Assembly (NCBI GenBank): GCA_030147325.1
Contig: JASLAA010000232.1
Span: 1 to 12,054 of the forward strand
Direction: 5' to 3'
Source of the DNA: Arthrobacter sp.
GTDB taxonomy: Bacteria; Actinomycetota; Actinomycetes; Actinomycetales; Micrococcaceae
Length of the DNA stretch: 12,054 nucleotides
Shown here: positions 5,685 through 12,054 of the stretch, one piece after another
How the letters are laid out: the number at the start of each line of letters is the position of its first letter
Numbering within the stretch: the stretch's first letter is position 1
Program-made: the position numbers and the translations under genes
The notes under the pieces: generated by a model
Database searches by the model: none
Seen by the model: the letters and a program-made list of their open reading frames with translations, nothing else
What the model was told of the DNA's origin: nothing

Positions 5685-6878
5685 CTAATTCAGCAGTGCG
5701 TCCACGAAGCTCTCTGCATCGAAGGGGGCGAGGTCGTCAGCGCCCTCACCGAGACCGATCAGCTTCACGGGAACCCCGAGGCTGCGCTGGATGGCGACGA
5801 CGATGCCACCCTTCGCGGTCCCGTCCAGCTTGGTCAGTACGATGCCCGTGATGTTGACGACCTCCGCGAAGACGCGCGCCTGGTTGAGGCCGTTCTGGCC
5901 CGTGGTGGCATCCAGCACCAGCAGCACCTCGTCCACCGTGCCCTGCTTCTCGACGACCCGCTTGACCTTCCCGAGCTCGTCCATCAGCCCGACCTTGTTC
6001 TGCAGCCGGCCCGCAGTATCGATGAGGACGACGTCGACCTCCTGCTCGATGCCGGCTTTCACGGCCTCGAAGGCGACGGAGGCCGGGTCGGCGCCGTCGA
6101 CGTCGGACTTGACGGTGGGAACGCCCACCCGGGAACCCCAGGTGGCGAGCTGTTCGGCCGCCGCGGCACGGAAGGTGTCGGCAGCACCCAGCAGGACGTC
6201 CTTGTCGTCGGCGACCAGCACGCGTGCCAGCTTGCCGACGGTGGTGGTCTTGCCCACGCCGTTGACCCCGACCACCATGACGATGGCAGGACGGTCCGCG
6301 TGGCGCGCCGTCGCCAGGGTCCGGTCCATTGACGGATCGACGAGCTTCACGAGCTCCTCCCGGAGCATCTCCTTCACCTCGGCCGGGTTGCGGCTGCCCG
6401 AGATCTTCACGCGCTCACGCAGGGCGTCGACCAGCTCCATGGTCGGCTCGGTACCGAGATCCGCCATGAGCAGCGTCTCCTCGACCTCGTCCCACACGTC
6501 CTCGTCGATGCTGTCCCGCGAGAGCAGGGCGAGAAGTCCCTTGCCGAGGGCGTTGTTCGACCGGATGAGGCGGGCCCGTAGCCGGGCGAGTCGACCATGC
6601 ACCGGCTCGACCGTGTCGAAGCGCGCCGCGGGCGGCGCCTCGTCGAGTCCGCTGAGATCGTCCGGGACGAGAACGTCCGTCGGGATACCGTCCGGCCGAT
6701 CGAGCACATCGGTGGACGTGGCACCGTGGGCTGCGCCGGTCACCTGGTCATCCGGGTCCCTGGTCCCGGGATACATGCCCGGAGGCGTGCGCCTGCCACG
6801 GACGAGCAGCACGGCGAGAGAGCCGATCACGGCGATCGCGAGGATGACGAAGATGACAGGCAGAAGGATGTCGTTCAC
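5685..6878 (-). CDS. ftsY: signal recognition particle receptor FtsY
   Basis: A 397-residue SRP receptor GTPase that docks the Ffh-ribosome complex at the membrane. Residues 4-26 form a hydrophobic membrane anchor followed by a basic RGRR, then a Pro/Asp-rich linker to about residue 95. The NG domain follows: N-domain helices 95-195, P-loop GVNGVGKTTT (204-213), DTFRAAAAEQL (234-244), DTAGRLQNK (287-295) and TKLDGTAKGG (349-358), ending AESFVDALLN. Such an N-terminal transmembrane segment is common in actinobacterial FtsY, unlike the peripheral acidic domain of E. coli. The GTG start has AGAAGG (6891-6886) 7 bases upstream, which supports it. The gene is divergent from the MFS gene with 64 bp between. 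No convincing terminator follows the stop. Confidence 0.97.
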   Translation of the reverse strand: MNDILLPVIFVILAIAVIGSLAVLLVRGRRTPPGMYPGTRDPDDQVTGAAHGATSTDVLDRPDGIPTDVLVPDDLSGLDEAPPAARFDTVEPVHGRLARLRARLIRSNNALGKGLLALLSRDSIDEDVWDEVEETLLMADLGTEPTMELVDALRERVKISGSRNPAEVKEMLREELVKLVDPSMDRTLATARHADRPAIVMVVGVNGVGKTTTVGKLARVLVADDKDVLLGAADTFRAAAAEQLATWGSRVGVPTVKSDVDGADPASVAFEAVKAGIEQEVDVVLIDTAGRLQNKVGLMDELGKVKRVVEKQGTVDEVLLVLDATTGQNGLNQARVFAEVVNITGIVLTKLDGTAKGGIVVAIQRSLGVPVKLIGLGEGADDLAPFDAESFVDALLN

Positions 6879-6903
6879 TGATCCACCTTCTCATACGGGC
6901 CGA

Positions 6904-6933
6904 TTGAGGATGCCGTTGCCGCAGTGACACAAT
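6904..6933 (+). promoter_or_regulatory. possible promoter of the MFS gene
   Basis: TTGAGG (6904-6909), 18 bases, CACAAT (6928-6933): four of six matches at each hexamer. Transcription would start only a few bases before the ATG at 6943, giving a very short or absent leader. It is weak by score and is offered because the divergent spacer is only 64 bp. Confidence 0.3.
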
Positions 6934-6942
6934 GCGAGGACC

Positions 6943-8235
6943 ATGGCCGGATCCCCTCGCACCCGCAGAAACCTCCTCCTACCTCGCTTTCCAGCGAGAG
7001 GAGCAGGTGGGACCCAGGCTCCCCGCGAGCCGATCCCGCGCGAGATCAGGGTCCTCATCGCCGCTGCCTTCGTGATCGCCATCGGTTTCGGACTGGTGGC
7101 TCCGATCCTCCCCCAGTTCGCGCAGAGCTTCGACGTCGGGGTCACGGCCGCCTCGATCATCGTGAGTGCCTTCGCCCTGACGCGCCTGTTGTTCGCCCCG
7201 GCGGGCGGTTGGCTCGTGGAACGGCTCGGCGAGCGCCCCGTGTACATCGTCGGCCTGCTGATCGTGGCCCTGTCGACGGCCGCCTGCGCCTTCGCTGCGG
7301 ACTACTGGCAACTGCTGGTCTTCCGCGGGCTCGGTGGTGTCGGTTCGACGATGTTCACCGTCTCCGCCATGGGCCTGATCGTCAGGCTCGCTCCCCCCGC
7401 CATCCGCGGCCGGGTGTCCGGAGCGTACGCCACCGCCTTCCTCCTGGGCAGTATCGGTGGGCCGATCCTCGGGGGCCTGCTCGCCGGTTTCGGGCTCCGC
7501 GTCCCGTTCCTGGTCTACGCGGGGGCGCTCCTCCTGGCCTCGGCCGTCGTCTTCTTCCAGCTCAAGGGCACCTCGCTCGCGGAACGGAACGCCGCACGCG
7601 ACCAGACGCCGCTGGCGGTGGGCGAGGCGCTGAAGGACTCGGCCTACCGTGCCGCGCTCGTGTCCAGCTTTGCGAACGGCTGGTCCTCGTTCGGCGTCCG
7701 CATGGCCCTCGTCCCCCTGTTCGCGACGGCCGTGCTCGCGGCCGGCCCGCAGATCGCGGGGATCTCGCTGGCTTTCTTCGCGGCCGGGACGGCACTCGCC
7801 CTCACCGTGTCGGGACGCCTCGCCGACACCGTCGGCAGGAGGCCGCTCGTCATCGCCGGACTCCTCGTCAACGGAGCCGCCATGATCGCGCTCGGCTTCT
7901 CGGGCAATGTCGTCGTCTTCCTCGCGATCTGCGTCGTCGGAGGGATCGGCACGGGTCTGCTGAATCCGGCCCAGCAGGCGGCGGTGGCGGACGTGATCGG
8001 CAACGGGCGCAGTGGCGGCAAGGTGCTGGCGGCCTTCCAGATGAGCTCCGATCTCGGTGCCATCATCGGTCCGATCGCCGCCGGCCTGATCATCGACCGG
8101 TTGTTCGTCGGGTCCTACGACGTCGCCTTCATCGTCACCGGCGTCCTGGCGATCCTCGCCGCAGCGGTCTGGTTCGGGTCCCGCGAGACGCTGCCCGGAG
8201 CATCCGAGAAGCCACGGCTCCCGCGAGGTCGCTGA
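6943..8235 (+). CDS. MFS transporter, DHA1-like (drug:H+ antiporter type)
   Basis: A 430-residue major facilitator with about 12 membrane helices after a basic, Arg/Pro-rich 35-residue cytoplasmic N-terminus. Motif A appears in both halves: GGWLVERLGERPV (88-100) after helix 2 and SGRLADTVGRRP (290-301) after helix 8. Arg128 in RGLGGVG matches motif B of helix 4, and GSIGGPILGG (169-178) is motif C of helix 5, the antiporter motif of drug:H+ exporters. This supports a proton-driven exporter; the substrate cannot be read from the sequence. The ATG follows CGAGGACC, a short-spaced Shine-Dalgarno site. The gene stands on the plus strand between ftsY and smc, with no regulator gene beside it. Confidence 0.88.
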   Translation: MAGSPRTRRNLLLPRFPARGAGGTQAPREPIPREIRVLIAAAFVIAIGFGLVAPILPQFAQSFDVGVTAASIIVSAFALTRLLFAPAGGWLVERLGERPVYIVGLLIVALSTAACAFAADYWQLLVFRGLGGVGSTMFTVSAMGLIVRLAPPAIRGRVSGAYATAFLLGSIGGPILGGLLAGFGLRVPFLVYAGALLLASAVVFFQLKGTSLAERNAARDQTPLAVGEALKDSAYRAALVSSFANGWSSFGVRMALVPLFATAVLAAGPQIAGISLAFFAAGTALALTVSGRLADTVGRRPLVIAGLLVNGAAMIALGFSGNVVVFLAICVVGGIGTGLLNPAQQAAVADVIGNGRSGGKVLAAFQMSSDLGAIIGPIAAGLIIDRLFVGSYDVAFIVTGVLAILAAAVWFGSRETLPGASEKPRLPRGR

Positions 8236-8238
8236 TCG

Positions 8239-8269
8239 CCGGACCGGTTCCGGGCGAGCGGATCCGGAA
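8239..8269. terminator. weak hairpins between the convergent MFS and smc genes
   Basis: CCGGA-CCGGT-TCCGG (8239-8253) gives a 5-bp hairpin right after the MFS stop, and TTCCGG (8248-8253) can instead pair with CCGGAA (8264-8269). The two are mutually exclusive and no T-run follows. They are the only candidates in the 72-bp spacer 8236-8307. Confidence 0.3.
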
Positions 8270-8307
8270 GTCCTCGCGGCCATCGGGTGGAAGAACCGGC
8301 GGGCACG

Positions 8308-11300
8308 TCACCGGGGCGCGGTCGAGCCGTCCGCATCGCCGTCGGGCCTGGTGTCCGAACCGGTTGCGAGCCGCTGGCTGATCACCGTGGACACCCCGTC
8401 ACCGCGCATCGTGACGCCGTAGAGGGCGTCCGCCACCTCCATGGTCCGTTTCTGGTGCGTGATGATGATGAGCTGGCTGGACTCGCGCAGCTCCCTGAAG
8501 ATGCTGATGAGTCGGCCGAGGTTGGTGTCGTCGAGCGCGGCCTCGACTTCGTCCATGACGTAGAACGGGGAGGGCCGCGCCTTGAAGATCGCGACCAGGA
8601 GGGCGACGGCGGTCAGCGACCGCTCCCCCCCGGACAGCAGTGACAGTCGCTTGATCCTCTTGCCTGCAGGCCTTGCCTCCACCTCGATGCCCGTCGTCAG
8701 CATGTCCGTCGGATCCGTCAGGACGAGCCTTCCCTCCCCTCCGGGGAAGAGCGTGCCGAAGACGCGCTCGAACTGCTCGGCGGTGTCGCGATAGGCGGCC
8801 GTGAACACCTGCTCCACGCGCTCGTCGACCTGGCGGATGATGTCGAGGAGGTCCTTCCGCGTCGCTTTGAGGTCCGCCAGTTGCTCGCTCAAGAAGCGGT
8901 GCCGTTCCTCCAGCGCGGAGAACTCCTCGAGGGCCAGCGGATTGACCTTGCCGAGGGCGGCCAGATCCCGTTCCGCCCGTTTCAGCCGCTTCTCCTGCTC
9001 GGCCCGCACGAACGGTATGCCCTGCGCCAGCGGCGTGCCGTCGTCGTCCACCGGGGCCCTGAGCGCCGCCCACTTGTCCGTCGCGTCCTTCGCCGGTGTG
9101 TCCTCGGGCACCGGGAGGTGCGGTCCGAACTCCTCGACCAGATGGTCGGGCGTCAGTCCGAGCTCTTCGATGGCGCGGTTCTCGAGCGCCTCGACCCTCG
9201 ATTGCTGCTGCGCTCGGGCGAGCTCGTCACGATGCACGGACTCGGTGAGCTGCGCCAGCTCGACACCCAGCTCCGCGGTCCTTCTCCGGAGTTCCTCCAG
9301 TTCCGCGTCCTGGCGGGAGCGGAGCGCTTCGGCAGCGTCGCGTTCCTCGGCTGCGGCGACCACCGACTCCGCCGCACGACGCTCAGCCACCCGCGCCGCT
9401 CTGGCGACGGCCGCAGCTTTGTGGGCCTGCGCCCTGCGGATCCGCGCCTTCTCGGCCGCCTGTTCACGCGCACGACGTTCCGACTGGGCGGCACGCTCGA
9501 GTGACGCCGCCCTGGAGGAGAGAGCGGACAGCTGTTCCTCCCGACTCCGCAGGGCCAGCCGTGCCTCCAGTTCCACCTGCCGCGCCTGGACGGCCGCCCG
9601 CTGCAGGGCATCGCGCTGCTCAGTGGACGGGGCGGGTTCGGCCGGTTGCTCCTGGAGGTCAAGCAACCGCTGCCCGGCCTCCTGCAGACGTATCTCCTCC
9701 CGCGCGAGGTCCGCCTCGGCCGCGTGCAGCAGGGCCGTCAGCCGCCCCGCCTCTCCGGCGGCGGAGCGCAGGCCCGCGTTCAGCTGGCCCAGTTTCTCGG
9801 CGACCGCAGCCATGCGCGCGTCCGATTCGTGCAGCCGTTCGAGTGCTGCGTCCGCACGCTGCCGGGCCGCGTGCTCCTCCGCTCGCAGCGCCGCCGCACG
9901 GAAGCGCAGCCGCTCCGTCCCGGCGGTGGCTGCTGCGAGTCTGCTCTCCGTCTCGTCGACGGCCGCTCGGAGCTCGAGATACCCGGCCGCAGCAGGGGTG
10001 CCGCCTCGGGCTGCATGCGCGGACAGGACGTCACCCGTCCGTGTCACCGCGGTGCTCGCGGTGCCTTCCTCGATGACCACCTGCGCGGTCCCGAGATCCG
10101 CGACGATGACGACGCCGCGCAGCAGCTCCTCGACCGCGGGACGCAGGGCGGTGGCCATCGAGACCACCGAGAGCACCGGGACAGCGCGTCCCCGGTCCGG
10201 TTCAGCGGTGACAGGTCGCACGGATCGGTCGTGCCGTTCCGGCTCCTGCCCCGGCGCGACGACGAGGGAGACCTGGCCCGCGTCCTCCTGTTTCATGAGG
10301 TCCAGCGCCCGGACCGCCACGGCGAGATCCTCGACGATGACGGCCTCCGCCGAAGCCGCCAGTGCTGCGGCCACCGCCCGCTCGAATCCGGGCGCTACCT
10401 GCAGGAGTTGCGCGAGCGGCTGCGACACCCCGGCCAAGCCGGCGGCCAGCAGCGTCGCAGAGCCGTCGCGTCGCTGCAGACCCTCCCGCTGGGCCTCGAG
10501 TCGGGCCACGAGGGACGCACGCTCGCGCTCCACGGCGCGCTCCTCCTCCACCGTGCCCGCCAGCTGCTCGCTCACCGACCGGAGGGCGGCGGACGCTTCC
10601 TCGAACTCCGCGTCGAGACCCTGCTCCCCCTCCTCATCGCCGGCAACCCGGCTCTCGAGGGCTGTGAAATCACTCTCGGCACTTCGCCGGCGTTCCTCGG
10701 CCGCAGCAATGGACACGCGCAGCCGATCCAGTTCGGCAACAGCCGCCTCGACCCGTGAACGGGCTGCTCCGACCGTTCCCGCGACGCGTGCCTCGCCTTC
10801 CCGCCGGTCCGCGGCGAGTCGGAGGGAGCGCGCGAGCCTGGCGTCCTCCGCCGCGGACCGGTCCTCCGCCTCCTTCCGGGCGGCGAGCGTCGCGTCGAGG
10901 GTGCGCCCGAGGGCCGCCACCTCGTCCTGCAGCCCGGCGACTTCGCTCAGGACCTGGGCTGCCTGGCGGTCGAGGTGGTCGGGATCGCGGCCCCGGTCCG
11001 GCTCGGGGCCGCCCTGACCGAGGAGCTGCCCGCGGTCCTCCGCCCGAGCCGCGAGGGCTGAGAGCTTCTCCCGAGCGCTCGACAGCGCGTACCAGGTGTC
11101 CCTGGCCCTCGTGAGGGCCGGCACGGATGCCGCCGCGGCCTGTTCGAGCACCCCCTGTCGCTCGCGCGCGGCGGCCTGCAACTGCTCGACGTCGTCGCGA
11201 CGCTCCTGGAGCGCTGCCTCCGCGGCGATGTCCCTCTCGAAGCCTGCGCGCAGGGAGACCAGCTCGTCGGCCAGGAGCCGCGAACGGGCATCACGCACGG

Positions 11301-11961
11301 CGAACTGCACCTGCTGCGCACGACGTGCCACCTCCGCCTGCTTCCCGAGGGGGGTCAGCTGGCGCCTGAGTTCCGTGGTGAGGTCGGAGAGTCGGGCGAG
11401 ATTCGCCTGCATGGCGTCGAGCTTGCGGACGGTCTTCTCACGCCGCCTGCGATGCTTGAGGATTCCCGCGGCCTCCTCGATGAAGCCCCGCCGATCCTCC
11501 GGTGTGGCATGCAGCACCTTGTCGAGCTGCCCCTGGCCGACGATGACGTGCATCTCCCTGCCGAGGCCAGAATCGGAGAGGAGTTCCTGGATATCGAGGA
11601 GCCGGCAGTTCCGGCCATTGATCGCGTACTCGGAGCCACCGGCTCGGAACAGCGTGCGGGAGATGGTGACTTCGCTGTACTCGATGGGCAGCGCGCCGTC
11701 GGCGTTGTCGATGGTGAGCGAGACGTGGGCGCGGCCGAGCGGTGCGCGCCCCGAGGTGCCTGCGAAGATGACGTCCTCCATCCTGCCGCCGCGGAGCGTC
11801 TTGGCGCCCTGCTCCCCCATGACCCAGGCCAGCGCATCCACCACATTGGACTTGCCGGAGCCGTTGGGACCGACCACCGCGGTAACGCCGGGCTCGAAGT
11901 CGAAGGTGGTCGCCGAGGCGAAGGACTTGAACCCTCGCACGGTTAGACTCTTCAGATGCAC
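8308..11961 (-). CDS. smc: chromosome segregation protein Smc
   Basis: A 1217-residue structural-maintenance-of-chromosomes ATPase, the core of the bacterial Smc-ScpAB condensin that loads at parS sites and aligns chromosome arms. The N-terminal head has Walker A GPNGSGKS (31-38) and the VGQGQ and EEAAG segments (141-145, 162-166). A long coiled coil rich in Ala, Arg and Glu runs from about 170 to 505, the hinge domain spans about 508-665, the return coil about 665-1010, and the C-terminal head has the signature LSGGERS (1109-1115) and Walker B VMDE (1135-1138). Length and order are normal for the family. The start is GTG with GGAG 11 bases upstream; the opening MHLKSLTVRGFKSFA fits the family exactly. 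The coil is interrupted near 315-330 by a Gly/Pro/Asp-rich stretch. scpA and scpB are not in the window. Confidence 0.98.
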   Translation of the reverse strand: MHLKSLTVRGFKSFASATTFDFEPGVTAVVGPNGSGKSNVVDALAWVMGEQGAKTLRGGRMEDVIFAGTSGRAPLGRAHVSLTIDNADGALPIEYSEVTISRTLFRAGGSEYAINGRNCRLLDIQELLSDSGLGREMHVIVGQGQLDKVLHATPEDRRGFIEEAAGILKHRRRREKTVRKLDAMQANLARLSDLTTELRRQLTPLGKQAEVARRAQQVQFAVRDARSRLLADELVSLRAGFERDIAAEAALQERRDDVEQLQAAARERQGVLEQAAAASVPALTRARDTWYALSSAREKLSALAARAEDRGQLLGQGGPEPDRGRDPDHLDRQAAQVLSEVAGLQDEVAALGRTLDATLAARKEAEDRSAAEDARLARSLRLAADRREGEARVAGTVGAARSRVEAAVAELDRLRVSIAAAEERRRSAESDFTALESRVAGDEEGEQGLDAEFEEASAALRSVSEQLAGTVEEERAVERERASLVARLEAQREGLQRRDGSATLLAAGLAGVSQPLAQLLQVAPGFERAVAAALAASAEAVIVEDLAVAVRALDLMKQEDAGQVSLVVAPGQEPERHDRSVRPVTAEPDRGRAVPVLSVVSMATALRPAVEELLRGVVIVADLGTAQVVIEEGTASTAVTRTGDVLSAHAARGGTPAAAGYLELRAAVDETESRLAAATAGTERLRFRAAALRAEEHAARQRADAALERLHESDARMAAVAEKLGQLNAGLRSAAGEAGRLTALLHAAEADLAREEIRLQEAGQRLLDLQEQPAEPAPSTEQRDALQRAAVQARQVELEARLALRSREEQLSALSSRAASLERAAQSERRAREQAAEKARIRRAQAHKAAAVARAARVAERRAAESVVAAAEERDAAEALRSRQDAELEELRRRTAELGVELAQLTESVHRDELARAQQQSRVEALENRAIEELGLTPDHLVEEFGPHLPVPEDTPAKDATDKWAALRAPVDDDGTPLAQGIPFVRAEQEKRLKRAERDLAALGKVNPLALEEFSALEERHRFLSEQLADLKATRKDLLDIIRQVDERVEQVFTAAYRDTAEQFERVFGTLFPGGEGRLVLTDPTDMLTTGIEVEARPAGKRIKRLSLLSGGERSLTAVALLVAIFKARPSPFYVMDEVEAALDDTNLGRLISIFRELRESSQLIIITHQKRTMEVADALYGVTMRGDGVSTVISQRLATGSDTRPDGDADGSTAPR

Positions 11962-12054
11962 GGTGTCAGGATCTCCAGGTGGGGTAGGACCTCCCCAATC
12001 TACTGGAACGCACCGTCCGTGAGGGGTATTGGCGAGGCAAGGCGACGGGCTCCC
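11962..12054. other. upstream region of smc, no gene recognised
   Basis: These 93 bases should carry the smc leader and perhaps its promoter or the end of an upstream gene. On the minus strand TAGATT lies about 40 bases before the GTG and is a weak -10 candidate with no -35. One minus-strand frame closes with TAG just there, but its 17 visible codons match nothing that I know. Confidence 0.4.

Noticed and set aside
6924..8381. Plus-strand 485-codon frame overlapping the MFS gene
   Set aside because: It is a shifted reading of the MFS gene giving an Arg/Pro-rich product with no membrane segments.
8801..11017. Plus-strand open frame of 738 codons antisense to smc
   Set aside because: Its product is a low-complexity Ser/Arg/Ala string, the expected reverse reading of an Ala/Arg/Glu-rich coiled coil; no motif supports it.

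Overview
The window is high-GC DNA from an actinobacterium, most like the Micrococcaceae (Arthrobacter group). This rests on the GC-rich third codon positions, the frequent GTG starts, the Gly/Met-rich tail of Ffh and the membrane-anchored FtsY; genus level is inference. It is a mostly housekeeping chromosomal segment: both protein parts of the co-translational targeting pathway (Ffh and FtsY), the condensin subunit Smc, an ammonium-uptake operon (amt-glnK), a divergent glucose-6-phosphate dehydrogenase homologue and an MFS transporter. I see no rRNA, tRNA, insertion sequence, CRISPR array or phage genes.

Layout. On the minus strand at the left edge is an alpha/beta-hydrolase-fold protein (1-449, 3' end outside the window), 43 bp behind ffh (493-2076) and probably in its operon. 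A 118-bp divergent spacer separates ffh from a plus-strand zwf-like gene (2195-3634). That gene converges on amt-glnK (minus, 5478 down to 3803), and a strong symmetric hairpin at 3741-3773 lies between them. Upstream of amt is a 206-bp gap (5479-5684) with two GlnR-box-like sites and a leader with overlapping complementary segments around the amt ribosome-binding site. ftsY follows (minus, 5685-6878), then a plus-strand MFS transporter (6943-8235) standing between ftsY and smc (minus, 8308-11961). The last 93 bp upstream of smc carry nothing I can name.

How the genes work together. Ffh and FtsY are the SRP GTPase and its receptor, with matching G-domain motifs. Amt and GlnK form the usual transporter/PII pair, overlapping by ATGA, with PII keeping Tyr51. 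glnD, which often follows amt-glnK in actinobacteria, is absent here and the zwf-like gene occupies the next position.

Most worth a second look: the amt leader, where two complementary pairs (10 and 7 bp) interleave in pseudoknot order around the Shine-Dalgarno sequence; the zwf-like protein, which lacks residues that normally bind the NADP 2'-phosphate and substrate; and the hydrolase-fold protein, whose nucleophile position is Ala. No clearly new multigene system is present.
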